A DNA stretch of 64,000 bases from Hofstenia miamia (taxonomy: Eukaryota > Xenacoelomorpha > Acoela > Hofsteniidae): positions 1,004,106 to 1,068,105 of the forward strand of contig CABFPE010000082.1 of assembly GCA_900660155.1 (NCBI GenBank), written 5' to 3'. Position 1 is the first letter of the stretch. Each line of letters opens with the position of its first letter. Positions 37,024 through 47,939 of this stretch are shown here, piece by piece. Made by a program: the position numbers and the translations under genes. Below the pieces are notes generated by a model. It saw nothing but the letters and a program-made list of their open reading frames with translations. It did no database searches and was not told where the DNA came from.

Positions 37024-37192
37024 ACTTTAATTGGAATTTTAGTTAGATGCAGATTTTATGATATTATAGTTTAGGTTTTTGATTTTGTTTTTATAGAAAT
37101 TTCTCTTTAATTTAATCCATTATTAAATTCATAATTATCACTATATTCAACGTTTTTTTTGTGTAATTTTCAAGAACTAAAATTGGTATAAA

Positions 37193-37209
37193 AATAAAGC
37201 TAAAATAAA
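37193..37209 (+). promoter_or_regulatory. Two AATAAA polyadenylation signals of H1
   Basis: AATAAA occurs at 37,193 and 37,204, about 170-180 bp after the stop. No GGCTCTTTTCAGAGCC-like histone 3' stem-loop is visible between the stop and these signals. Confidence 0.55.
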
Positions 37210-37481
37210 TAAGGGCAAATGGGTCACATTTATTGACAATTTGTTAGTAATGCCCCAAAAAATTGCAATTATATTTTCATTGTTTAATGGGCCTATTCTT
37301 TTAAAAATTTCTGCATTTATTCAAGTTTAAAACTAAATTTATTTGTAAGCAATAGTCAAATGTATGAAGTACAACTAACTGATATCTTTGTATTATTACT
37401 CTTAGTTAAAAAACCAAATTTGTTAATTACAATTGGTCTTGCAAATAGACCGACAATCTAAACGCGCTGGTTATGAGTGAG

Positions 37482-37883
37482 ATGCATGTATAACAAACTT
37501 CAGAAAAATTTACAATGATAATTTTGTTTTTCTCAACATTTATTAAATCTCAGTATTCATTTTCTTGATATTGACGTCGTAGAGTTCCCGGGCTTTAAGT
37601 AAAATAATTGTAACTATGCATGTATAACAAACTTCAGAAAAATTTACAATGATAATTTTGTTTTTCTCAACATTTATTAAATCTCAGTATTCATTTTCTT
37701 GATATTGACGTCGTAGAGTTCCCGGGCTTTAAGTAAAATAATTGTAACTATGCATGTATAACAAACTTCAGAAAAATTTACAATGATAATTTTGTTTTTC
37801 TCAACATTTATTAAATCTCAGTATTCATTTTCTTGATATTGACGTCGTAAAGAGTTCTCGGGCTTTAAGTAAAATAATTGTAA
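37482..37883. repeat. Tandem repeat, three copies of a 134-bp unit
   Basis: Units start at 37,482, 37,616 and 37,750 with ATGCATGTATAACAAACTTC. The first two are essentially identical; the third differs in a few bases near its right end (GTCGTAAAGAGTTCTCGGG). It begins about 460 bp after the H1 stop. Near-identity suggests a recent expansion. Confidence 0.95.
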
Positions 37884-37889
37884 ACCTTT

Positions 37890-39580
37890 CATTGTGACAA
37901 AAAAGAATGACCAAAATCGCGTTAGGTATCCACTCATTATTGATGAATGGCATTATCTTCGAAATTGCTTCTTGAATATTTTTGTGACATATTGTATCAT
38001 TATCGCCAGTAAAATTTGATCATCCAAAAAAGTTAAAATACGTTCAGGGAAAATGAAATAGATAGCTTTGAAAAAATCACTAAAAAACTACTGGTTTTAC
38101 ACCCATTCACAAAGGTTTCGAACAGCATGGTGGTACTGCTATTTTTCTAAAATACTCTAACTCCCATTGTTTAGTATGCGCAATCGTGTTTGTAATTATC
38201 ATACATAAGTTTTATATATATAATATATAACTAATCAAACATATTCCATTAGAATCTATTAATTGTACATAACGGATTTATGAGGTAAAATAATTAACAT
38301 TAAATAATACATATAGCTTTGAATTGGCCATCGCAGACACACAAAAGTAGTTTTAAATTCAATGCCTTCGGAACTGTTTAATTTAATTTGATTGTATGTA
38401 ATGATAAATCAGGTTTGTACTCAAGGAGGTGCTCACGGGGAGGGAGTTAGCCCACCTTGTGAAATTCGACTGGGGGTTTAGCCCCCCCCTTGTTAAAGCT
38501 ATATTATGGTGTGGAGTATTGGATGTTATTTTTTAAGAAATTAAATTTAGTCAAAATATAACATCAAAATACAGTTGTCAAATTTGAGAAAAATATTCAT
38601 AAAGTATTGTATGCTCTATGAAAAACGTGGATCTTTCAAAAATTCATTTTCAAAGCCAAACGGTAGCGAAAATACGAATGCTACGGACTCACGTTAATCT
38701 GTTAGGGAATCACAAAGCAACAACAGTAAGTAAAATCAAATGTTGCCAATTTTTACGAATCTCTTTGTATTGAAAAACACTTCAATATTAACAGCACAAA
38801 ATTAATATTCATTGTACTTTGAGACAGTATGTACATGTTCAGATTTGTCCTACCTGCTAAGTGGGGATTTACCCGCAATGCACCCGAAGATAGCCAATCC
38901 ACGTCCACCATAAAAACCGAATGTGAATTATTCCAAAAATGCTATTTAATTCGTCAGGGTCAATACACATACCTAATATTCTTGTTGCGGAATATTTGCA
39001 GGTGACTTTTTTCTAACCGACAATTAATGGACAAAGCACTTAAGGAAGACTTTTGATATCTCTTGAAAATTTAGTCTTCCATTCGGTTTCTACTTCATAC
39101 AACATTTCATGCTAACAAAAAATTCAAACGTATGACCTTTCAACATCGTTACAATGCATAGTTGCAAAACGGGCCGGGTTGGGCTCGAGTCGGATTTGAG
39201 TTGGGTCCAATCGGGCTGAGATTTTAAATTGTTGAGAATAATAATTTTTCCTAAATATTTACAATAATTTCATTTTAGTGAAATTCAGATATACATAAAT
39301 GTAAATGATATTTGCATAATTTAAGAGGTTTTTTTAAAATTTTTTTACATATTAAACAGTTAGTTTTTATATATTTTATTAGTTATTTGCGATTTCAATT
39401 CAGTACTCCATGAATTATGTGATTAATATTCACGAAACTTCAATAGAGATTATAACAGTTAAATTAAAGAAAATACTTCCATAAAGCTAGTATTGCGAAA
39501 TGCCCTGTGATGTCAAAAATTATTGCGATATCAATTTTTTTCAGCTTAAGCATCAAGAGTCCAATCAGAACGACTTTCAA
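37890..39580. other. No gene recognised; GC-rich transposon fragments
   Basis: Mostly AT-rich. A GGGGAGGGAGTTAGCCC patch at about 38,435-38,490 and a CGGGCCGGGTTGGGCTCGAG patch at about 39,170-39,235 look like hAT-MITE ends without identifiable partners. Confidence 0.4.
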
Positions 39581-39586
39581 CAGAAA

Positions 39587-39811
39587 CAGAGGTGGAATCA
39601 GGTTGAGATTTTAAAACCCGACCAGAAACCAAATTAATTGTTTGGTAACCAATCTAACACCAAATTGAAATGTCGTTGACATTATACTCATTACAATGAT
39701 CACAAACATTTACAATATTGTAATTATTATATCTTATTAAACCTACGAAAAGAATTTTTTCACCGGAATTCAACCCGTTTTGCTTTCAAAAACTCACCGA
39801 TTTCACCTCTG
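39587..39811. mobile_element. hAT MITE, 225 bp, perfect 8-bp target duplication
   Basis: The ends CAGAGGTGGAATCAGG and (reverse complement of the right end) CAGAGGTGAAATCGG match. AACAGAAA flanks both sides (39,579-39,586 and 39,812-39,819). It is non-coding. Confidence 0.88.
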
Positions 39812-40244
39812 AACAGAAACATTTGAGGCCATTGAATTACTATATTTTGATTGAAGTTTTTTGGTTTCGGGTAGGGTTTGAAAATCTCAGCCCCATTACA
39901 ACTATATTACAATGTGAAAAATTGAGGATTTATATTCAAATTGCTGGCATCCTTTCCATCTACAAGTTATGTATTATAATTTATCTCTACCTTTAATCAG
40001 CTTTATTCAAAGTAGCGTATCGAAATGAGAGGCATAGTTATTGTAAAAATGCATTTTTGCAACACAGTATATAAGCTGCTTAGGAAAGTTTGAAAAACAA
40101 TAATGTTTAACGAAACTTGCTTGATAACTTTTAGATATTCAAAATAGTAATAAATGGCCAACATTTATTTTATTTGAAATATTGTATTTTTATTATTTAT
40201 ATTATATTTTCATGAGGCATAATTAATAATAATATATATATATA

Positions 40245-40357
40245 NNNNNNNNNNNNNNNNNNNNNNNNNNNNNNNNNNNNNNNNNNNNNNNNNNNNNNNN
40301 NNNNNNNNNNNNNNNNNNNNNNNNNNNNNNNNNNNNNNNNNNNNNNNNNNNNNNNNN
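40245..40357. other. Assembly gap inside a (TA)n tract
   Basis: A run of 113 Ns bounded by TA dinucleotides on both sides, so the true length of the microsatellite is unknown. Confidence 0.99.
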
Positions 40358-40390
<33 letters not shown>

Positions 40391-41424
40391 ACTTGCCCTC
40401 TAACTATTGACTTAATGTAGTTTTCAAAAAATTTGCCTCGTAAGAGGCATGATTCATTGAATAAATCTTATGGAATGACCAAAAACCTATTAAAACGCAA
40501 CTTATCGAGGTGTTTTATCATTATGAAATCGACTATATCATAGTGGTAAAATTCAAGTTCTTGACTAAATATGATTCATCCTACCTTGTATTCCACAAAG
40601 AATTCTTTATCCTTAAGAATGCGAAGACCGAGAACTCAAGCAATAAAACTTATACGAGAAACTATCTTATTACAGTTAAAACGCTATTATGCATAACTTG
40701 ACTTAGTAAATATCTACAATATGTTTGATATCCATTTCTAAAGGGGGTTAAGAAATAGAGTGAACGTAGAAATTCTGAAAACTTTTCAAGGAAACATCTC
40801 TGGAAAATGGCTGCCTTTTTCATTCATATGGTAAATGCTATTTCTGCCTTACAGCTATCTATCTGTTCAATAGAGATTAAAAAGTCCATTGTATTTGTCA
40901 TATTAAAATTTTTGAGTGATTAATTTAGCCAAAGGGTATTAAAAGCAGTAAAGGTCTACTATTTCTTTGTTTTTTCAACCTTTACGAATTGGTAGATAAA
41001 CAACATACAAGATGATGGTTTTGTTTTCAATAGGTTTTTGTGCAGATACTTTAGACATATAACAAAATTGAAATGATATGAAAATCATTCTTTTAAAAAA
41101 ACAAATCAGATCACTATTCATTTTCATTCCACGTCTACCTGGATAGTTAATCAATATTGCTATATTGAGAAAATTTATTGAAAAGAAAGCTTTGTTCAAT
41201 CCATTCAACTGCTCATCATCATCTTCAACATCTTCGAAAAGTTTATGCAATTGAAATGCACGACCCCACACAGCACAAATCACTTTACAAAGACCTTGCT
41301 CCTTTAAACGGACACTTATTTAGAAGCTTACAAAATCATTTAGGAAGCCGTTTTTACAATGAAGGAAGAAGTAAATATTGTATTTGTGAGTTCTTTGATT
41401 ATATATATATATATATATATATAT

Positions 41425-41506
41425 GGGCGCTAAATACAAAGAAAAATTCATAGTGTTGTGCATACAGCGCCTAAATTTTATATTTTTTAGTTGTATTTAG
41501 CACCCA
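41425..41506. mobile_element. Possible tiny inverted-repeat element in a TA tract
   Basis: TGGGCGCTAAATACAA at the left and TTGTATTTAGCACCCA at the right are inverted copies with one difference. A third copy, GGGCGCTAAAATA, lies at about 41,639. The left copy abuts a (TA)n run, as expected for a TA-targeting element. Confidence 0.4.
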
Positions 41507-41689
41507 ATTCATAATAACCAACTAGGTAGTTTTTATATATAGAGATGCTGCTTAGCATGATCTTTTAACTTATTGATAAAAATTTGATATTGTGCCGTTA
41601 CTCAGATTTTTTTTATTTAAAGTTTTTTATAGATATATGGGCGCTAAAATATAAATCTGATGAAAATTATACTCAATTAAAAAAAGACG

Positions 41690-42800
41690 TAGACGTCCTT
41701 AAACGAAAGAGGTAGATCCAAAACATACAGTTTGAATGTCAAAAATGTAGCAGACGACATGAGCCTAGGAAATGTCAGGCCTTCGATCAAGCTTTCAAAA
41801 AATGCGGAAAATCAAACGACTTTGCTGTAAATGCAAGGCCCGCTCTCGTCGTTATAAACATAATGAAAGAGATGTTTACGAAATATCCCAAACATCTGAT
41901 TCATCCTCTGAAATGGACAGTGAATATGAATGTGATGTAATACAAAAAGTGCCTAAACAGAAAGTCAACGCAAAGAAATATAGTGAGACAACGACGAATG
42001 TAAAGATATCCAAATGCCAAATACAGATGAAGATTGACTCTGGAGCCCAATGCAAACTATTACCTTACTCTAAGCTTCAATACTTACAAAAAGAAGAACA
42101 AACAAGCATTTAGGATTGAAGAGTGTAAGGCAAAGTTATCATGATATCGTGGACAAACTATCCCAGTGGTGGGACAGACCAAAATTCCAATTAACATTGG
42201 AAGAAGAAATGTAAAAATGAACGCAATGTTTCTCATTGTGTCAACCATTACCAAGCCGATTATTGGATTGGACACATCATTAAAAGTGGGTATACTTGGA
42301 ATCAAATTTAAAAATAATGTTGGTAATGAAGTGCATACCATTCAGAAAGAAGACCATTTTCGGTTTCGGCCCGGAAACCGTTTGTAAAATGTATTCGTGT
42401 ACCCAGGCCTGACAGACTATTAAACACGCTTCTGGTTGAATATAGACATTTGTTTACTAGATTTGGCCGTGTGAATCAAACATAGGAAATTCAATTAAAT
42501 GAACCGGTCAAAGCAGTCATACATTCCCCAAGAAGATATCATCTCTTCATTTTATCAAAGCTTCAAATTAAATTGCTGAATCTTGAAAGTTCTGGTGTAA
42601 TATCCAAGGTCGAAGAACCAATAAACGGGATTACAGACACGGCCGTAGTGGAAAAGAAAAACGGTGATTTCAGAATTACTTTCGATAATAAACCCTAATA
42701 ATGCTATCACAAGAGAATATCATTATCCACCGTCAGCTAACGATTACGCCAATTCTTGAATGCGAAAAGATACTTCACCTTCGTCGATCTATCATATATG
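41690..42800 (+). mobile_element. Broken Ty3/gypsy LTR-retrotransposon fossil (internal fragment)
   Basis: Along the + strand are recognisable traces of a nucleocapsid zinc knuckle, an aspartic protease active-site region with the D-S-G-A motif, and the N-terminal part of a reverse transcriptase, in the gag-pro-pol order of Ty3/gypsy elements. It is broken, with several breaks, and the remaining pol domains are not recognisable. No LTRs were identified at either end, so its age cannot be dated from LTR divergence. The decay suggests an old insertion. Confidence 0.75.
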
Positions 42801-42892
42801 TAGCCTCTATTTCTATGATCTTGATGCCGTGTACTCTCCATTTTGGTACTATAATGTGATCTTAATATATGCCAATAAATTACAGGCTAAGT

Positions 42893-43270
42893 CAGTGACG
42901 TCGCCAAGAATTTTTCATAGGGAGGGCTTATGTTCCATCAGCAAGTATATATATACACATTAATAACAACCGTGTTACTTTTTAGCATCCTAGCAACTAC
43001 CAAAAAGTACATTAGGCAAGCGTTGCAGAGCATTGTTTTTTATTACACAATCGGTTTTATTCTTAATATTGCACAAACTCTGTCGTCAATTAAATCAGTT
43101 TGTTAGCCAAATTCCTTAAGATCAAAAAGCTCTGAAAGATGGTTAAGTTCCGAAATACTTTCATTTTGGGAGGAGGAGGCTATGCTAGATTGACACATTA
43201 TACGTTGTTTATATTGCCTACTCCTATGTCTTAGAGGGGGCTCGATCCCTCTCTGGCAAATGGTCTTTTG
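42893..43270. mobile_element. Possible hAT-MITE fragment beside the gypsy fossil
   Basis: CAGTGACGTCGCCAAGAATT and the GGGAGGGCTT that follows are typical of hAT MITE left ends. A GC-rich patch (GGGGGCTCGATCCCTCTCTG) near 43,235 could be its interior or right side. No matching right end or duplication was found. Confidence 0.3.
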
Positions 43271-43689
43271 TAAGTCAAAGTCTGTAACGTAAAAGTGTTT
43301 ATTTAGCAGAAAGACAGCTTTATGTATGCGTTTTTTAAGTGTAATTTTACTACAAAGAGAATAATGGAAAACCCCAAAGGCCCATGTTATAGGCCTATAG
43401 TTAAAAAGAAAAGTAAGATAACACCAAAGTCTGTATTTGGTGTAACGGACTCACATATTTGAAGCAAAATTTAACTCTTAACCTTAAGCAGCCTAGCGTC
43501 CGTTTTAAAGGACAAACCGTTTTTCTACACTTACAAAAAACTTTCTCCAAGCCTGTTTCCCAATTTGAAAATCTTGGGGCATGGGTAGGTCTATTGTGCA
43601 ACATACATTAATGCAATGTTGACAATTTCTATTAAAGCCTATTGCTGTGGCAGAGATTGTTGAATAAATTAACAAGTTTTTTTAGAAAT

Positions 43690-43892
43690 TTTCGAATTTT
43701 TGAAAAAAGTTTTAAATTCTCTCCATACCTAGTGTTAATGTATTTAGAAGGTCTTGAGCCCCTGAAGGCAACAAAGAACTTTAACTGTTTCTTGATGTGT
43801 GCATAGATATTCCAAACCCATTGAGGCGTGCCGGTCGCGGGGACAAAAGAGACAAGGTCAGCGCGCGGATTTAGAATGAAAAAGAAAGAGGA
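43690..43892. repeat. Dispersed repeat R1, copy at 43.7 kb (left part)
   Basis: AATTCTCTCCATACCTAGTG, then CTTTAACTGTTTCTT, TTGAGGCGTGCC and GAATGAAAAAGAAAGAGGA occur in the same order as at 59.1-59.4 kb, with partial copies at 59.5 and 60.2 kb. The copy appears to resume at 44,493 after an N-bounded segment. Confidence 0.6.
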
Positions 43893-43893
43893 N

Positions 43894-44491
43894 TTCTAGA
43901 ATAATTTCAATAAATTGCTTTGAGAAATGCGCCATTGAGAATAGAATAATTATAAGTAGAAATTCATTTATTTCAAGTGAAGTGAATGCTATTTTCGAAT
44001 CTTCTTCTATTAATAATCTAGCGTACCACGATATTGTATTGGCCAATAATACATTTATCAACAATAACTTCAATTATGTTGTTACAGGAACACAAGGTAG
44101 CATCAATTTTTTCAATGAAAGCTACAAACACAACAATTTTAATGGAATTATCAATAGAAGTTTGGCTATCACATTACTACAAATAGAACGAATCACATTT
44201 CAAATAAAAGAAAATAGCACTGGCTGCCCTTTATCTGATTTGGATCAATTGGAAAAAGCAAAATTTTGTTGATTTTACTACAAAACATAGTCGTACACAG
44301 TTTGCAAAATAGCATTAAGCACTCATGAAATTGAAAAAATGATTACGGTTATTAAAGTAAATATAACTTCAAGTGAAAAGAAGCAAAATTTTTAAGCTGA
44401 AGATGAATGTCAAAGCTATATAAAATAAATTTAAGTATGCGTATAGTACTTAAACTTAATATAATTAATATATACTTGTAATTGTTTATGA
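43894..44491. other. 598-bp segment bounded by single Ns, probably a misplaced contig
   Basis: Single Ns sit at 43,893 and 44,492. The 11-mer AAGAAAGAGGA ends at the left N and begins again right after the right N. The flanking sequence reads as one continuous R1 repeat if this segment is removed (compare 59.3 and 60.3 kb). This pattern suggests that scaffolding inserted an unrelated contig. Confidence 0.6.
43895..44272 (+). other. Uncharacterised open frame inside the N-bounded segment
   Basis: The frame is open from the left N boundary to a TGA at 44,272, about 125 codons, with a Ser/Asn/Ile/Phe-rich protein (SRNSFISSEV, ANNTFINNNFNYVVTG, ENSTGCPLSDLDQLEKAKFC). The spacing of NNTF and NFN-like patches is loosely like a beta-helix, but I recognise no family. 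It has no start codon in context. The length is unusual for such AT-rich DNA, so it may be a real exon or a gene fragment from another genomic or foreign source. Confidence 0.35.
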
Positions 44492-44492
44492 N

Positions 44493-44560
44493 AAGAAAGA
44501 GGAGACTCTCCTCTATCATGTAGTGCTTTCAGATTGAGCACACCATTAATAGTTTTTGAG
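44493..44560. repeat. Dispersed repeat R1, right part of the 43.7-kb copy
   Basis: AAGAAAGAGGAGACTCTCCT then CTATCATGTAGTG and TTTCAGATT align with 59,349-59,402 and 60,340-60,390. Confidence 0.5.
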
Positions 44561-46370
44561 CTATAAGCATTTAAATTTTTTTTATAGAATCATGAAAATT
44601 TTTTAAAAATCCCCAGGCTATTTAAGGTTAAAATTGGGTTAACTAAGTAATTGCCAACAACATTTATATATGTAATGCATGTAATCAGCATATAAACCAC
44701 AACTTATGCTTATAATTTACAATTTGCAAAGCTATGTTAAAGAAAAAACACGTTTGTTCAGTATTGCACTTGATGGTAGAGATTGTAAATGGCATAGGAA
44801 AGGAAATAAGTTTTGGAAGTTGAGCAAACCACTGCTGATGACAAAGTATTACATTAAAAACAATAGCCAACCACATTAATTCTAATATTAAACTATAGTA
44901 AAGGCATAATTTTACAGTTAACTTACGTCACTGATTTTCCTCAAAACCTACTCACATCTTTAATATGAATTTTTAAAATTTTCCATATTAAAATATTTAT
45001 TGATATGTTTTTGGTTTTAATGTTAAGTGTAGAAATTGAATTGGTTTTTCCAAAAGTTTTCTTCAAAATATGCGAAAAACTCTATGGCTATATTTCTAAC
45101 ACAGTCAATATAATATTTTTCTAAGTTTATTACTGATAATTATTATATTGTATATTCAGTTCGAAAATACTTTCTAACTTTGACTAATATAATTCTTACA
45201 AATTTTGATATTCAGGCGGTTCATTGATGATTGGCAATCTAGATGTTTATCAACAATTTATCAATTTTGATTTTTAAGAAATATGAATTGTTGACATTTT
45301 GGTGTAAAATCGAACATTTTAATTATATTAATGCAAAAAAATATATTGTATAAATGACAAAACTGATCAGTAAAAAGAAAATTGATATTTTTAAAACAAT
45401 TACAAACATTGCATAACCTTGTAGCACTGCTACTTTTTAGTGGCAACGGAATCAGTGCAAAGTATGCATGTAGCAACATGGTCACACTATTGAACTACGA
45501 CATGTGCACTAAATTTTTTCCGTTGTGTTTAATTTGTATGTAGCAAAACGCAAACTAATAACTCACTATAAGATTCACATCTTTAGAAATGATATTGCTG
45601 GTATCATAATAATTTGAGATGTGCTGAAATTTGGTATCCGGTAAAATCGGCAATTACACAACCGGATCCGGATATCCTGTATCTGGTAAAATTTAACTTA
45701 CTTAAAGGATTTAACCGGATAACATATTCTGAGATACAACTTGATTTTAAATGGGAATTTTCCAGGAACAAGCTGCATTTTTTCCATGATATGGAAGTTG
45801 TCATGCAAAAAAACAATTTTTTGACATATAAAGACGTAGGCTATTTAATATTTATTTATTTTCGTTCGCCAGATGTCGATATTAATGGAGAAATGAGGTT
45901 CTTTTTCATTAATAATTAGGGTAAGCAAAAGTAATATAAAATCGTATTTTTTCCATTGGTCCATTTTGTAGTCCTCATAAAATTAGATGGTTTTCAGACC
46001 TGGGGTGCAGTTAAATAGGAGATTATAAAATTATAAAAAGTCATATTTTTTGAAAAATACAGTAATATTTGTGGCTGAAATGTCAAAAAGTCATATTTTG
46101 GAATAGTTTAATTAAATTAGGAAAAAACTTTAAAATTAGTGCTGGATTGTGACTGCTTTAAATCATTTGAACTAAAATATATATATATTTATTGCATTTC
46201 AATTAATGCAATTCCTGGCCTAACTCCCGAGAAGCTTAATTGCTAGCTAATTTTGGACCTGAACCGACCCAATGGTCAACGTGTATCTAAAACTGGCCAT
46301 ATGTGCGGCAGCTCAAAAAACATTAAAGAAACTATATACATTATTATTTCTTGGATTTTTCAAAGCACAC
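44560..46370. other. No gene recognised; one open frame and a hAT-end fragment
   Basis: A 101-codon + frame at 45,614-45,919 begins inside GGTATCCGGTAAAATCGG-type sequence, which is typical of hAT MITE ends, so its N-terminal half is probably not protein. The later part (FSRNKLHFFHDMEVVMQKNN) has no family that I know. Confidence 0.4.
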
Positions 46371-46372
46371 CC

Positions 46373-46840
46373 CAGTAAACATAGAACTGTTGTAACAACG
46401 TCGTTTTTGTGGTGCATTGGCGTTTAATAGGCGTTGAATTGTTTAAGTGGCGTTTATAGTGCGGATTAGGAAAATATTGAGAAAATAGACCCTAAAAATG
46501 CATTTCAAGATCCTAGATTTTAAATTTTTCAATTTTTTACGGAAAATTTTTTGATTTATCCAGTTAACATTAAATTTGGAAACCCGACAGGGGGCATTCC
46601 ACCATATCCCCCTGGGTAAAACACTGGGATTAATAGCGGTGTATAATTCCGTCTAGCAAAAAATATTTTTAAAATAGGAAAAATTTTAGTATTATGACAA
46701 TTTGAAGATAAATTTTTTAAAAACGACATTTTTATTGATAGTTTGTCGTTTTATTGTAAAAAGACGTTGTTTTGTAATGTCGTTTTAGTGCCGTTATTAT
46801 GTCGTTCAGCGACGTCGTTAAGACAGTTCTATGTTTACTG
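46373..46840. mobile_element. Inverted-repeat DNA element, 468 bp, superfamily unclear
   Basis: The ends CAGTAAACATAGAACTGT and ACAGTTCTATGTTTACTG are exact inverted repeats, followed inward by ACGTCG-rich sequence on both sides. No convincing target duplication was found. The right part is copied again at 47,039-47,432 by the duplication described next. Confidence 0.7.
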
Positions 46841-47629
46841 AGACGTGTTGCAGAATTATGCCATGCGTATTCAGGCAAAATATATGAGGGTTGACAATCT
46901 AATTGCTTCAATTAAGGCTACTATCATAAAATATCAAAGTTTTTCAAAGTTTGACAGAATTGAAATTCCACCAGATGTTGTTATTGCTCATACACTTGAA
47001 CCTGGAAATGATTGATGTGAAATAATCGCCTATTTCANGTGGCGTTTATAGTGCGGATTAGGAAAATATTGAGAAAATAGACCCTAAAAATGCATTTCAA
47101 GATCCTAGATTTTAAATTTTTCAATTTTTTACGGAAAATTTTTTGATTTATCCAGTTAACATTAAATTTGGAAACCCGACAGGGGGCATTCCACCATATC
47201 CCCCTGGGTAAAACACTGGGATTAATAGCGGTGTATAATTCCGTCTAGCAAAAAATATTTTTAAAATAGGAAAAATTTTAGTATTATGACAATTTGAAGA
47301 TAAATTTTTTAAAAACGACATTTTTATTGATAGTTTGTCGTTTTATTGTAAAAAGACGTTGTTTTGTAATGTCGTTTTAGTGCCGTTATTATGTCGTTCA
47401 GCGACGTCGTTAAGACAGTTCTATGTTTACTGAGACGTGTTGCAGAATTATGCCATGCGTATTCAGGCAAAATATATGAGGGTTGACAATCTAATTGCTT
47501 CAATTAAGGCTACTATCATAAAATATCAAAGTTTTTCAAAGTTTGACAGAATTGAAATTCCACCAGATGTTGTTATTGCTCATACACTTGAACCTGGAAA
47601 TGATTGATGTGAAATAATCGCCTATTTCA
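46447..47629. repeat. Direct duplication, two ~591-bp copies joined by one N
   Basis: 46,447-47,037 and 47,039-47,629 read the same throughout, separated by a single N at 47,038. Perfect identity including element sequence and flank, with an N exactly at the joint, points to an assembly artefact (the same sequence placed twice) rather than a biological tandem. Confidence 0.9.
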
Positions 47630-47696
47630 AGTCACGATTAGAAAATACCGGAATTCTATTCCAAGTTACGAAAATGTCAAGCAACATTGGTTGCAA

Positions 47697-47703
47697 TATA
47701 TAT

Positions 47704-47742
<39 letters not shown>
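47697..47742. repeat. (TA)n microsatellite
   Basis: TA dinucleotides with one interruption (AAA), directly followed by a GC-richer patch. Confidence 0.95.
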
Positions 47743-47931
47743 GAAATCGATCCTCATAAAGTACTTGTGCGTACCACTGCTCTCAGCAGGATATTTAAAA
47801 AACGCGGTGGCGGCAAGGAATATGGTGTGCCTATGTCCGCCGGACCCTTTTTGAAAGACAACGGGTTCACTGTGCCCGCCCAATGTCTTCTCGGCCTCAA
47901 TGCCTGTCCGTCTGTTGCCATTGATTTCTAA
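47743..47931 (+). other. GC-rich open frame of unknown origin
   Basis: From the end of the TA tract the frame reads EIDPHKVLVRTTALSRIF, then KKRGGGKEYGVPMSAGPFL, and ends SVAIDF and TAA. The patch is clearly richer in GC than its neighbours. Other frames of the same patch, including a minus-strand one, are also open, so the coding strand is uncertain. I recognise no family. It could be a transposon ORF piece or a transferred fragment. Confidence 0.3.
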
Positions 47932-47939
47932 CAAAAACC

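Noticed and set aside
41178-41453. 91-codon + frame and overlapping 102-codon minus frame (40,975-41,283)
   Set aside because: Both are open over the same DNA, neither matches a family, and the + frame ends inside a TA microsatellite.
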